DNA of 64,000 bases from Lineolata rhizophorae (Eukaryota; Ascomycota; Dothideomycetes; Lineolatales; Lineolataceae): positions 420,246-484,245 of the forward strand of contig MU001674.1 in NCBI GenBank assembly GCA_010093515.1, read 5' to 3'. The notes below the pieces were generated by a model that saw only the letters and a program-made list of their open reading frames with translations, did no database searches and was not told where the DNA came from. The first letter of the stretch is position 1, and every line of letters starts with the position of its first letter. Both the position numbers and the translations under genes were made by a program. Positions 52,874-64,000 of this stretch are shown piece by piece.

Positions 52874-55179
52874 ATGTCCTCGCTTGGCTTGCGGCGCTTT
52901 GCTGCTGCTCCGCAGGTACGTGCCACCGTCCGGGATCCCAATTCGACTCTTGGTGTGCATACATGAGCTTGCTTTGCCCCTCCCATTGCTCCGGCCGCGA
53001 GCCCACGAAGAGCTCAGTCGATCAGGCGTGGGTGGTTTGCGCTTCCCAGAACGGGCTGGCAATCGGCATAATGCTTCGATTGCAACTCATATCTGCGACC
53101 AGAATCCAAGCTGACAATGTGAATTGCTGCAGCTCTCCAAGGGTCTCAGCCGCCGGGTGCAGGCTCGACCCTTTTCGTCCTCTAAGCCGCTCGCGAGGGT
53201 GATTGCCAACCAACCGCTGCGGGCCAAAGAGGCTTCACACCATGTCAGCCCCAAGTACCCCGTCATAGACCACGAGTATGATGCCCTCGTCGTCGGAGCG
53301 GGCGGCGCTGGTCTTCGTGCTGCCTTCGGTCTTGCCGAAGCGGGGTTCAACACAGCCTGCATATCCAAGCTCTTCCCTACGCGATCTCATACCGTCGCGG
53401 CGCAGGGTGGCATCAACGCGGCACTCGGGAATATGCACGAAGACGATTGGCGATGGCATATGTATGATACGGTGAAGGGCTCAGACTGGCTGGGTGACCA
53501 GGATGCTATCCACTACATGACACGGGAGGCTCCTGCTTCGGTGATAGAGCTTGAGAACTACGGGTGCCCGTTCTCGCGAACGGACGATGGTAGAATGTAA
53601 GGGTTTCAGTCTCGCAGGGTTTCCGAGTGGTGCGCTAATTGCGTCGGTACACAGCTACCAGCGGGCTTTCGGCGGCCAATCCCAAAAGTATGGCAAAGGC
53701 GGTCAGGCCTACCGTTGCTGCGCCGCTGCAGACAGGACAGGCCACGCTCTCCTCCACACCTTGTACGGCCAGTCGCTCCGCCATAATACCAACTATTTTA
53801 TCGAGTTCTTCGCCATAGACTTGATCATGGAGGATGGCGCGTGTAAGGGGGTAGTGGCGTACAATCAGGAAGACGGTACGCTGCACCGTTTCCGGGCCCA
53901 CAACACGGTGCTCGCTACCGGTGGGTACGGTCGTGCGTATTTTAGCTGCACGTCTGCCCATACTTGCACTGGCGATGGCATGGCGATGGTCGCGCGTGCA
54001 GGCCTGCCCAACCAAGATTTGGAATTCGTGCAGTTCCATCCTACAGGTATCTACGGTGCCGGTTGTCTAATCACAGAAGGTTCCCGTGGCGAGGGCGGAT
54101 ACCTCCTGAACTCCGAGGGCGAGCGTTTCATGGAACGGTACGCACCCACTGCCAAGGACCTGGCCAGTCGCGATGTCGTTTCCCGCTCCATGACCATGGA
54201 GATCCGCGAGGGTCGTGGCGTCGGGCCCGACAAGGACCACATCTACCTGCAACTGAGCCACTTGCCCGCCGAGGTGCTGCACGAGCGCCTGCCGGGTATC
54301 TCGGAGACGGCATCAATTTTCTCGGGCGTAGATGTCACTAAGCAGCCCATTCCAGTCCTGCCAACCGTTCACTACAACATGGGCGGCATACCTACACGGT
54401 ACACAGGCGAAGTGCTCACCATCGACGAGAAGGGCAACGACAAGGTAGTCCCGGGTCTCTTTGCCTGCGGCGAAGCCGCTTCTGTGTCCGTCCACGGTGC
54501 CAACCGCCTGGGTGCCAACTCCCTACTCGACCTTATCGTCTTCGGCCGCGCCGTTTCGCACACAATCCGCGACAACTTTTCCCCCGGCCAGCCGCACCCT
54601 GAGATCTCGGCTGACGCAGGCGCGGAGAGCATCAGCATCATCGACGATCTACGCACGGCCGACGGGCCCAAGAGCACGGCCGATATCCGCGGCGCCATGC
54701 AGAAGACGATGCAGACGGACGTGAGCGTGTTCCGCACGCAGGAGTCGCTCGACGAAGGCGTGCGCAAGATCCGCGGCGTCGACGAATCCTTTGCGGATGT
54801 GGGTACCAAGGACCGCAGCATGATCTGGAACTCGGATTTGGTCGAGACGCTCGAGCTGCGTAACTTGCTGACTTGCGCGTAAGTGACTCCTACTATGAAC
54901 TGATTCTCATATAAAGTCGGGGGAGCAGGCTATGCTGATCGAAAATTTCTACGCCACAGTGTTCAAACTGCGGAAGCAGCGGCCAACCGCAAGGAATCCC
55001 GCGGCGCACACGCGCGTGAGGATTATCCGGAGCGCGACGACGAGAACTGGATGAAGCACACACTGACGTGGCAGAAGAAGCCGCATTCCAAGGTGGACAT
55101 TGGATTCCGCGCCGTGACGGGCACGACGCTCGACGAGAAGGAGTGTCCGGCAGTGCCACCGTTCAAGCGGACGTACTAA
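52874..55179 (+). CDS. SDH1: Succinate dehydrogenase flavoprotein subunit
   Basis: Exons are 52874-52915, 53133-53596, 53655-54878 and 54960-55179; the product is 649 residues. The first two exons give a mitochondrial presequence ([14 protein letters not shown], then [17 protein letters not shown]). The FAD-binding part has [17 protein letters not shown] and the [16 protein letters not shown] segment, whose His carries covalent FAD in this family. [13 protein letters not shown] and the C-terminal HTLTWQKKP region follow. SdhA oxidises succinate to fumarate in complex II and the TCA cycle at the inner membrane. Exon 1 is only 14 codons, so the presequence is split by a 217-base intron. Confidence 0.97.
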
Positions 55180-56106
55180 CGTAAGTAGGCAATGTGATTT
55201 GAGCTGTTCTGGGCGTAGGTTCATGTTCCCAAGAGGTGGTTGACTTAGGCTGTCTGTACGATCGATCGGCTGTCTTCGCAGACCGTTCGTATGTGCGTAG
55301 GAGCAGTAGTAAATAGCGTTGCAAAAACAATTTCCCTTTTTTGTCTAAAAGGCTTTGGGGTAATGATTTGGTATGGCTTTTAAGGCACTTCTGAAGTTGA
55401 TTGCTCTATATGACAAAAGTATTTATTCTCGAAGTTGAGCGTATTGCGAACGTAGTCTCAGCAGTCATTTTAAATGACAACTCCTGTTTTTAGGATATCC
55501 GACCGGAACACCGCTTATATCTGACCCGCTGAAGATGTTGAACGTATCTCTAAATAGAGACGAGATGACGTGATAGGCATGCGATATAACACTTATATAT
55601 TCTGTAGTTTTGGTGAGGTGTACAATAAGACGAGACTGATACTTTCCTCTTGAACCCATGCTTTTCACATGAATACATCTCCTACGTTTTTATTACGATT
55701 ACACCATCTCATCATTATATGGAGCTATCGTAAAGCAAGCACCTATAATCAGTTATAAGCGAACAGGTATACGGACGTCGCGTAGGAGCAGGTTCTCTTC
55801 ATAAAACATGTCTACCATAATTCGCAAGTGCTTGAAAAAACTCAGCTCCAACTTCAAACGTAAAAGCGTAGGCCACGACCAAATTAGTGGGAGGGGCGCC
55901 TCAAATAACCCGCCTCTATCTCGATGCTTTACTGTACACATGCTTTAACCGGACAACATGAAGGTGGTGCTGCTACTCCACCATACGCCTAACCAGAGCC
56001 ATTGATGGAGCCATGAAGGAAACATTCTGCCCTTCGTACATCCCTTCCCACAACTTACGCTTCCCTTCCCCTCCCCCGTCTCTCCCTGTCGCGCCATTCC
56101 CAGCAA
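55180..56106. other. Intergenic between convergent SDH1 and RPT1
   Basis: 927 bases of converging 3' flanks, AT-rich around 55,300-55,750. No gene is recognised. Confidence 0.65.
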
Positions 56107-57526
56107 CTAGTTATATTGCATATACGTCGCCGTTGAGTTGAACTTGAGGTTGCCCTTGATGACCTTATCGACGGCGGCCAGGAAGTCCTTCTCGGTCGCA
56201 ACCTTCCGCCTCGCCCGGATGGCGAACATGCCGGCCTCGGTGGCGACGGACCGGAGCTCGGCACCCGTGGAGTTGGGGCACAGACGCGAGATGAGCTCCC
56301 ACCTGATGTCGCGCTCCACGCTCATGCTCTTGGCGTGGATGCGCAGGATGTTGGCACGGCCCTCCATGTCCGGCAGGCTGAACTCGATCTTCCTGTCGAT
56401 GCGGCCAGGCCGCATGAGGGCTGGGTCAAGCGTGGACGGGCGGTTGGTGGCGAACATGACCTTGATGTTGCCGCGCGAATCGAAGCCGTCGAGCTGAGTG
56501 ATGAGCTCGAGCATGGTGCGTTGGACCTCATTGTCGCCGCCGGCGCCGTCGTCGAAGCGCGCGCCGCCGATGGCGTCGACCTCGTCGAAGAAGATGATGC
56601 ACGCCTTCTTGGTACGCGCCATCTCGAAGAGCTCGCGTACCATGCGTGCGCCTTCGCCCACGTACTTCTGCACTAGCTCCGATCCGATAACCCGGATGAA
56701 GGTCGCGTCGGTGCGGTTCGCCACGGCTCGCGCACACAACGTCTTGCCCGTGCCGGGCGGACCGTACAACAGCGCACCCTTCGGCGGGTCGATGCCTAGG
56801 TTGACGAAGCGTTCGGGCGAAAGCAACGGCATCTCAACAACCTCGCGCAACTTCTCGATCTGGTCCTTACAGCCGCCCACGTCGCCATATGTTACGTCGG
56901 GCTTGTCTTCGACAGTCATCATGGTGACGGAGGGGTCGATCTTGGGCGGTAGAGGCAGAAGGATTTGGTACTTATTTCGATCAACACTAGATAAGCACGT
57001 CGTAGGTTAGCTAGATAATCCTTCACACATTTTGATACATCCTCTGGCCGAGCCGAAGTGTGTCAGCGAATAGGTAGGAAACTCACCCAACCCGCATGCC
57101 CTCCTCGATGTCCGTCGGACTAACGCGCTCACCCAGATTGACGACGAACTTGGCGATCTGCTTAACATTGATGACATATTTGCTCTTGTCTGAGTCCTTC
57201 TCGTCCTGGATGATCTTGGTGCAGCGGGCGACCTGAAGCGGCTGTTCCTCCGACATGCGTTGGCGGTCGGCGGCGATGTCCCACAGGTGCGGCGGCGCCA
57301 GCCCCGTGTCCGACTCCTTGACGCCGATCTTCTCGTTCACGCTCGTCTGCTTATCTTTGATCTCTTTCTCCAGCTTCTTGAGCTCAGCCGCGTAGGGCGC
57401 GGCGCCGTACGTCTTCAGCACCTGGATGTCCTCGTCCGACAGCGGCGTGATCTTCTTCTCTGGCTCCTCGTCATCGGCATACGTCTTCTGGTACTTCTCC
57501 CAGTTCTGGCCCGTGGCGCTCGGCAT
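56107..57526 (-). CDS. RPT1: 26S proteasome ATPase Rpt1
   Basis: Exon 1 is 57526-57087 and exon 2 is 56986-56107; the intron is 100 bases; the product is 439 residues. The N-terminal half has the charged coiled coil and OB-fold typical of Rpt proteins. The AAA+ domain shows Walker A (GPPGTGKT), Walker B ([12 protein letters not shown]), the pore-loop region ([15 protein letters not shown]) and the second-region-of-homology arginines (RPGRIDRK). The C-terminus ends in MQYN, as in Rpt1. It unfolds substrates in the 19S regulatory particle. It is divergent from CCT4. Confidence 0.96.
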
Positions 57527-58002
57527 GGTGGCGGTCGAGAGGAGGATGATTTGGCGAAGCGGAAAGAATAGGTCAGGCCTGAGCTGGTTGCGGGTCTCGA
57601 GGACAGTGCCGCAGGCGGCTGTACTCGGGGGCGGCTGCTCGGCTGTTCGGGGAGACTAGGGTGATACGAGATATAAGAAGTCGACTCGACAGATCTCGGA
57701 TGGAGGTAAGGAAAGAACAGAGAATGCGAAGCACAGACGGCAGGTGTGGGTGGAAGGACAGACGGTCGATGATGGTGTTGTAATCACATTCACCTCGCGG
57801 AGCTGCCAGCGAGAGTCTGGCGTGGCAGGGTGGCCCGAGCGCGACTCGTCGGAGCTTGGCGCCTTCTCACTAGCGCGCCGTGCTGCAGGCGCGTCTTCAA
57901 GAAAACTGGTCTCGGAGCACTCGTTGCCCCGCCACGTTCTCCTCCCTCTCTGAACCCCTCTGTATTACTTCTTTGAAAGGATTTCTCTAATTTCTTTTAG
58001 CC
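57527..58002. other. Divergent promoter of RPT1 and CCT4
   Basis: 476 bases between two start codons. A TTCnnGAA palindrome (minimal heat-shock-element units) lies at 57896-57903 and one ACGCG core near 57889. Co-regulation is possible but not shown. Confidence 0.5.
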
Positions 58003-60167
58003 ATGGCGAGCTCTCAGGTCGCTAGCGGTGGCGGTTCCATGGTTGGCGCCTTCAAGGTATGCGAGGCAGTATCGGATCAAACCGAACGAGGTTGCTGAAG
58101 AAGTTCGCAGGACAAGGAGAAGCCGCAGGCTGTGCGGACGGCCAATATTGTAGCGGCACGAGGCATGTTTCCCAGGGGCATGCTTAGAGAATGTACCGGC
58201 TAACGACATCTCTAGCTGTCTCTGATGCCATTCGAACAGTGAGCACGAATCACGGGAGTCACAGAAGAGCTATTTTATATTGACTAGAGCACAGTCGCTC
58301 GGCCCTCGAGGCATGGATAAGATGGTAAGTCAAACACCTTTTAGTGTCTGTCTTTGAACTCAGCTAACTTCTCTCAGATACAAACGGGTAAAGGCGAGAC
58401 CATAATTGTAAGGTGCCCGCAGAATGCTTTTTCCAAACAGCAATCTTATTCCGCTATAGACAAACGATGGCAACACCATGCTCAAGAGCATGGCTGTAAT
58501 GCATCCCGCTGCGAAGATGCTTGTGGACCTGGCGAATGCTCAAGATATCGAGGCTGGCGACGGCACCACTTCAGTAGTTGTGATTGCGGGAAGCTTGCTG
58601 GGGGCGGCGGAGCGGTTATTATCAAAAGGTGCGGAACATGCAAGTAATGGATTGTACTACCCGGGACGATCATACTGAGAGATGCTTCCTATAGGCATAC
58701 ACCCAACGGTAATCTCGGAGTCGTTCCAGCGAGCAGCCGTGGTGGCAGTGCAGGTGCTGCACGATATGTCCATCCCGATTTCGTTGGCGGACCGCCCGAC
58801 GCTGCTCAAGGCGGCCTCCACCTCGCTCTCGTCCAAGATTGTCTCGCAGGAGCCCAAACTAGCGCCCATGGCAGTCGACTCGGTGCTCAAGGTTATCGAT
58901 GCCAAGACGGCCGACAATGTCGACCTCAAGAACATCCGCATCCTCAAGAAGCCGGGCGGCACAATCGATGAGAGTGAGATGGTCGATGGCTTGGTGCTGC
59001 AGCAGCCAGTCGTCAAGAGCGGTGGCGGACCTACCCGTATGGAGAAAGCCCGGATAGGTTTGATTCAGTTCCAGTTGAGTCCACCGAAACCCGACGTAAG
59101 CGAGTTCCTTGATTCGAGATAGGTGTCGCTACGGCTAACTCTGTTGTTCAGATGGAGAACCAGATCGTGGTCAACGATTACCGGCAGATGGACAAGATTC
59201 TGAAAGAGGAGCGGACCTATCTCCTGAACATGGTCAAGAAGATCAAGAAGGCCAAATGCAACGTTCTGTTCATTCAGAAATCAATCCTACGCGATGCGGT
59301 TAATGAGCTCAGCTTGCACTTCCTGGCCAAGCTGAACATCTTGTGTGTCAAGGAGATTGAACGAGACGAAGTCGAGTTTATTTGCAAGGTGCGCCTAATC
59401 TATTGACACCTTTTCCCCAAAAAAAAAAAATCCACTAACATGCCTACAGAGCACCGGTTGCAAACCAATTGCCGATATCGACTCCTTCACCGAAGATAAG
59501 CTGGCCTCTGCCGACCTTGTCGAGGAGGTACAATCCTCAGGCTCAAGGATAGTCAAGGTGACGGGTGTTAAGACGTCTACGCAGACTGTATCTATCGTCT
59601 GCCGTGGCGCTAACTCTCTCATCCTAGACGAGGCCGAACGCAGTCTACACGACGCTCAGTGCGTTGTTCGCTGCCTTGTGAAGAAGAAGTACGTGTTACG
59701 CACCACCGCAGAGTCATATCAATGCCATTCACGGCTCTTTCGTTCTTTCTTTCTTTCTTTTTCCTTCGAAGGCAAATGCTTACCAAAGCCTACACTATAG
59801 AGCGCTCCTCGCCGGTGGCGGTGCGCCCGAGATCGAAATCGCCCAGTCACTCGCCACGCAAGCGCGCTCGCTTACGGGCACCGAAGCCATCTGCTGGAAG
59901 GCTTTCTCCGACGCCATGGAGGTGGTGCCGACGACGCTGGCTGAGAACGCGGGGCTCAATTCGATCAAGGTGGTGACGGAGTTGCGGCACAGGCACGCTC
60001 TCGGCGAGCGTTCCGCGGGCGTCAGCATCAAGAGCGGCGGCGTCAAGAATAATATTGCCGACGAGAACGTGTTGCAGCCGCTATTGGTGTCGACGAGCGC
60101 GATCGAGCTTGCAGCCGAGACTGTCAAAATGATTTTAAGGATCGATGATATTGCGCTGTCGCGGTAA
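58003..60167 (+). CDS. CCT4: Chaperonin CCT subunit delta
   Basis: There are ten exons: 58003-58056, 58111-58162, 58216-58238, 58295-58324, 58378-58407, 58460-58628, 58695-59095, 59152-59388, 59450-59688 and 59801-60167; the product is 533 residues. Motifs are [17 protein letters not shown], the ATPase GDGTT and the conserved C-terminal [12 protein letters not shown] and [11 protein letters not shown] folds actin, tubulin and other proteins in the cytosol. Intron 2 (58163-58215) starts with GC rather than GT; frame and family sequence (AVSDAIRT) allow no other donor. The ninth intron holds a CTTT repeat. Exons 3-5 are only 23-30 bases. Confidence 0.95.
58163..58215 (+). other. GC-AG intron in CCT4
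   Basis: The 53-base intron begins AG/GCATGT and ends CTCTAG, with a CTAAC branch about 12 bases before the acceptor. The exon-intron context AG|GC is that expected for GC-AG introns, and phase 1 is kept on both sides. Confidence 0.75.
59748..59765 (+). repeat. CTTT microsatellite in CCT4 intron 9
   Basis: About four tandem CTTT units followed by a short T run, within the intron that separates the last two exons. Confidence 0.7.
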
Positions 60168-60691
60168 AGGCCCGGTTAGGAAGGGTGGACGAGGTGGCTG
60201 ATGTCAAGACGGCCAATGTATTGGAGCAGCTGCGTAGAAGAAAATAAAAGTGTGACAGCGTGCTGAATAGAGCCGCCCTCATCTGCGTATGCTTCATGGC
60301 TCCCCCATTCTGTGCTAGCACTGTTTCTAGTATATTAAGGTCAAAAGTTGGCTCCGGGTAGAAATCGTTGTAGTCTAACTAAATAGCTAACAATTGGCAG
60401 CACGAACACATCACTAGGAATGATATTACGACCCTAGGTTAATAAAAGTAACATTTAAAAGACAATTTATCTATCCTTATCCCTGAAATTATCGTATTAC
60501 GAGTTTGTACAAGGCTATATGGCCAATAGCGCAATACACGAATAGATATAGCGAGAAACAGCGCTAAATCCCAAGGGGGTAAGGTCAGGATAGAATTTTA
60601 TCGGTAGGTTTCAGTGATATCTATCCCTAATCTCTTTGTTGTTTTCGGAACTATTGTAGGCGATAATGAAAGACTGAATACACGCATGCTT
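60168..60691. other. Intergenic between convergent CCT4 and STAND-like gene
   Basis: 524 bases, AT- and TA-rich from about 60,360 to 60,560. No gene is seen. Confidence 0.65.
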
Positions 60692-62535
60692 TCACCTCTT
60701 TTTTGGTCGCTTAGTCGTATCAATGTCAACGCTGTACAGCCAAGCTTCCAGCTCTTCCGGCAGTTCGGGAGGCTCGTAGATGCTAGTGACAATGACGCTC
60801 GCCTCAGAACCAGCAACTTGGCTCTTCTGTACCAGTCCGACAAGCGCCGGGAATAGCTGATGGCTAACATCCGCCTGCTCGTCCGCTTCACACTGTTCCA
60901 CCCTGTCGACAACAACAAATAGGTTCGCCACGCGCAACGCAAGGTCCTCAAAAATGCGCCAGACCTGGCTGAACGTCACAGCTCTCCTGACTCGCCACAG
61001 ATTGCATACCTCGGGATTCTGATACGCCAACCCAGGGTGCAGATCCAGCAATTGAGCGAACAAACTCTTAACGACAAGTATGGGCGTTAACGGCTCGTTG
61101 GCCGGCTGATCGCAAAACGCAAATAGCAGCGTAAGCAGTTGTGGCTGCAACGCCTGTACAATATCGCGTGAAAGGTCGGTGACCCACGCGTCTTGGTTGC
61201 CTATATCGCCCCCGATCCAGAACAGCTTGTCGCGGGCATTGCGAGACCACAAGATCAACTCATCCAGAACCCCATTGTTCTCCCATCGGTCTTTCTGGGA
61301 AAGTTGCAAGTTACGACCGAGGACAACGCTGAGTTCCTCGTCGGCAGGGCGATATGCTGGCGTATCTGCGAGAAGGGCCTCCTGAAGCGAACGAGTATGC
61401 TTCAACATCTCAAAGTGGAGCATTTCTGGAAACCAGGGTTCTTAGCAATAGGATAATACTTGCAGCAGAACACAGGGAATTACTCACTGTTTGTGTTGGC
61501 TGTTAGTGAGTCCAGCTTCCTGTTCAGTATCTCTATGCTTGTACCAATTGCAGAGGATGTACTTTCAAAGTTTTCGTATATCCGTGCCACAACTTTATCA
61601 TCATTAGCAAACCAAAAGCAAGATAATCTCACTAGAAACCTACCGAGACCAGTTCCTTGAACCACTTCCATCATATCCGCTGCTTGAGCAACGCTAGCAG
61701 CATCTTTTAAGTGATTCATGTTTTTGATTTCCGTTTCAATGTTGGCAATGTATACGTCAAACTTGCTCTTCGGCTGCATAACCGCATCTACAATCATGCT
61801 CAGTCGTCCACCGCGGTAGTAAGCCACTGCCTCGTCGAGTAGTTTCATAATCTCAACGTAAATTCGCGCGACCGTGGCCTTCATGGCATTTGTAGGGAAG
61901 ACGGTCTTGTAAAAGTCTACGATTGGGAGCTCCGAACTCAGTGTCTGGACAAATTCCAGCAGCGACTCCTCTCTCTCTTTCTTCGTGACGACAGCCTAGC
62001 GAGTAATTGAGGTTACCGACGGCAGCGCAAGAGAAATGGAAACAGAAACGCTTACGTTGAAAACGATAAGCATCATCCCAAATGTCACAGAGTATTCCGG
62101 ACTTTGAGGTGTTAGGAGGAGAATGATTCCTTTGCACCTATTCGCAAACTCGCAGAATACATTAACAAATTCGGACGTTCGCTTCATCAACGTCGATCTC
62201 CGGGCTCTGTCTTCTTGGTGGGCTTCGAGCACTTTGAGCTTGGCCACGAAGTCTTCTGGACTAGGTGGGTTCGCAAGGAGGTCGAGTTCTTCGTCGTCAA
62301 GATTTAATTTCCGTAATCTTTCGATGGATCGATTGCACGCTTCTTGAGCCGGCGCGTAGAAGCTTGGCTTTTTTTAGTAGACTGACAGTATTAATCATTT
62401 CTTAGCCACTAACCAGAAGTCGACGCCAGCTGTATACCAAGCAGTGTTCTGCGTTATTCGTTCGCGGGGTTTTGCTAGCTTATCGAGAGCTTCTTGTGTA
62501 GAGCGCCTTGACGGAGGCTGTCCCGGTGGTCCCAT
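60692..62535 (-). CDS. DUF7708 STAND-like protein with degenerate nucleotide-binding motifs
   Basis: Exons are 62535-62414, 62362-62056, 61995-61644, 61592-61488 and 61425-60692; the product is 539 residues. The DUF7708-type helical N-terminus covers about residues 55-240 (LLLTPQSPEYSVTFGMML, SSELPIVDFYKTVFP, YYRGGRLSMIVDAVMQP). A STAND/NACHT-like part follows. Its P-loop position reads FWIGGDIGNQDAW (about 364-376), with no GKS/T. CDQPANEPLTPILVVKSLFAQLL resembles the usual NACHT helix. LFVVVDRVEQCE (464-474) sits where Walker B is expected but has a single Asp. No repeats or helical-domain tail follow. Introns 1 and 3 are placed by phase with weak acceptors (CCAAG, AAAG). The start MGPPGQPPS is the first good ATG, but a longer N-terminus through 62660 is possible. 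Related proteins include fungal NLR-like immune and allorecognition receptors. Confidence 0.7.
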
Positions 62536-63207
62536 CGTGCGCACTACCAACAGAAACTCCACTCTCGAAACCGAGTTAAATATTCCAGTCCAGAAAACTT
62601 CGACTGTGCTGCTCAAGAATGGGATGTCACAAGATGACGCCCAAAGGACGGCATTCGCTGCCTAGCCGTGTAGTAGGAAAGGAGCTCAACTTATAAGAGC
62701 GCGAGGCACCCTACTAATTTTTGTAGCCGTACGTTCTGGTTTAGACTATGTAAGTAGGTAGAATAAAATAATATGCGGTGGTTGCGCTCACATCTCTGAC
62801 TTCAAAGTCGTTCTAGCTGTCACTTGGACGTGCTTCTTTTCAATGCGACGTGCTAAGGTCCTCAAATGGTGCGCAGCTACTACTGGTCAGTTCCTTAAGG
62901 ATTCTACTTGGCCCCCACAAAATCACGTTCGCATCGCCCCACCCTAATACATGGGGGTATGTCGCTTGATCGGCGCTCAGCCTCAATCCTTCTTTCGAGT
63001 CAAATACGCTGAACTATCTCTTAGTCTACCACAGGGAGAAGTGTCACATTTTCCCGATACGGAGTATACCACTCTTTTTCAGCATTGCGGCCACTACGCA
63101 GCTTGCAGTGCTTCACACGAGTTCTAGCCCCCTCCCCCCTCCCACCGCATCCATTCTTAAGGTGCGAGTTTCTGCGACTTGACGCAATTCGAAGGTCTTT
63201 GGTAGCC
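62536..63207. other. Shared upstream region of STAND-like and AAA-type genes
   Basis: 672 bases between divergent starts. An open stretch in frame with the STAND-like gene continues to about 62660 and then ends at a TAG that could instead be a splice acceptor. A C/T-rich tract near 63125-63150 precedes the AAA-type gene. Confidence 0.5.
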
Positions 63208-64000
63208 ATGGCAGGCAAGGCGGCTCAGGAAGTGATCGACGGGGCCTCACTAACTGGAAATCAAGATGAAGGCCCGAAAGAAAATGCCGAACCGAAAACT
63301 GAGAATGTTGGTGGGGATATTCTACTCACTGGAATCGGCCGCTTCGTCAAGGACGACAAAGGGGAGCGTATTGTTGATGAGGCTCACTGGAAGTTGCCAG
63401 CTCGTGCGGAGCATGAGAACTTTGCGCTTTACGTCCAACCAGAAGATAACAAAGAAGAGGAATCTCATGTTAAGGAAAAGCTCAACATTGTCTCGCCAGA
63501 ACTGAGGCGGATATTTCGAGAAGTCATCAAGTTCTATCCCGGAATTGGGCTTCAAGGAAATCGAATAACCTTCTCAGAACCGTACGATCCACTATACTTC
63601 TACTTTAAGGACATTTGCGAGTACGTCAAACAAAATCCGGACGATCCTGGCCGCAAGGATGTCGAGAGACTCCAAAGCTTTTACAATAAATGGATTCACC
63701 CTTTACACGAGAGAGTTGAAGACGACATCAGCGAAGGGATGGTCCAGTTCGACACTATGTGGGCTATATTCAAGCCTGGCGAATTGATCTATACTCTGGA
63801 TGAATTCAACGAACCCCGACTATTCATGCTGCTCGGCTGTACTTACCGTGATTCAGATCTCGGCATTTCATCTGACGTCTTCCCCAGCAGGATGTATCGC
63901 CGGTTCTGTGTTGACATGTGGTCTATCGGCTGGGACATGTCAGCAAAATCATTCGAGCGGTTTTCGCTAACAAAGATCATCCTGCCATTCACTGGGAGTC
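63208..64000 (+). CDS. DUF7025 AAA-type ATPase-family protein, N-terminal part
   Basis: An uninterrupted frame runs from the ATG at 63208 to the window end: 264 codons, no intron yet. The first 45 residues are acidic and disordered. The region from about residue 75 resembles the DUF7025 N-terminal domain that precedes AAA+ ATPase modules in fungi. The best block is TMWAIFKPGELIYTLDEFNEPRLFMLLGCTY (about residues 187-217), followed by a WSIGWDM segment. The AAA+ core with Walker motifs would lie beyond the window, so enzyme class is inferred. Members of this group occur in variable numbers in filamentous fungi and have no settled function. It is divergent from the STAND-like gene. Confidence 0.7.
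   Translation, partial: MAGKAAQEVIDGASLTGNQDEGPKENAEPKTENVGGDILLTGIGRFVKDDKGERIVDEAHWKLPARAEHENFALYVQPEDNKEEESHVKEKLNIVSPELRRIFREVIKFYPGIGLQGNRITFSEPYDPLYFYFKDICEYVKQNPDDPGRKDVERLQSFYNKWIHPLHERVEDDISEGMVQFDTMWAIFKPGELIYTLDEFNEPRLFMLLGCTYRDSDLGISSDVFPSRMYRRFCVDMWSIGWDMSAKSFERFSLTKIILPFTGS

Overview
The window is nuclear DNA from a filamentous ascomycete (Pezizomycotina). The evidence is intron-rich protein genes with short introns (mostly 50-130 bases), GTANGT-type donors and CTAAC-like branch sites. Gene families typical of that group are also present: a fumarate reductase-cytochrome b5 fusion, a DUF3844 protein, a SHE3-like protein and a DUF7708 STAND-like protein. No class or species can be named from the sequence alone. 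I annotate 26 protein genes. Most needed splice reconstruction, and exon joins were checked by reading-frame phase and family motifs. No tRNA, rRNA, CRISPR array or intact mobile element was recognised.

Layout. 1-5.9 kb: 3' part of a fumarate reductase-cytochrome b5 gene, an MLH2-type MutL homologue and an NmrA-like oxidoreductase. 7-12.6 kb: clamp-loader subunit RFC2, NPL4, and SEC66 divergent from NPL4. 13-18.5 kb: a DUF3844 membrane protein, an 80-residue unknown protein, a fumarylacetoacetate-hydrolase family enzyme and a coiled-coil protein. 18.5-21.3 kb: a gene-free stretch with an AT-rich, TA-rich core (about 19-20.6 kb) that looks like decayed DNA. 21-33.5 kb: eIF4A, an F-box/JmjC protein, a TVP38-type Golgi protein, a CCCH/SMR-domain protein and a probable complex I accessory subunit. 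35-44 kb: a small unknown protein, a SHE3-like coiled-coil protein, a small cupin and a PI-specific phospholipase C. 44-50.9 kb is gene-poor and holds one small zinc-ribbon gene. 50.9-60.2 kb: RPL3, SDH1, then RPT1 and CCT4 transcribed divergently. 60.7-64 kb: a DUF7708 STAND-like gene divergent from an AAA-type gene that runs off the window.

Most of the window is a conserved housekeeping backbone: translation (eIF4A, uL3), protein folding and turnover (CCT4, RPT1, NPL4), ER translocation (SEC66), replication and repair (RFC2, MLH2) and respiration (SDH1, complex I). Accessory character rises at the gene-poor 44-51 kb block and at the right edge. The right edge carries the strongest candidate for an under-described system: a STAND-like protein whose nucleotide-binding motifs look degenerate, sharing a 672-base intergenic region with an AAA-type gene. 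A second regulatory observation is that the two DNA replication/repair genes, MLH2 and RFC2, each have three ACGCG cores packed into about 30 bases upstream of the start.
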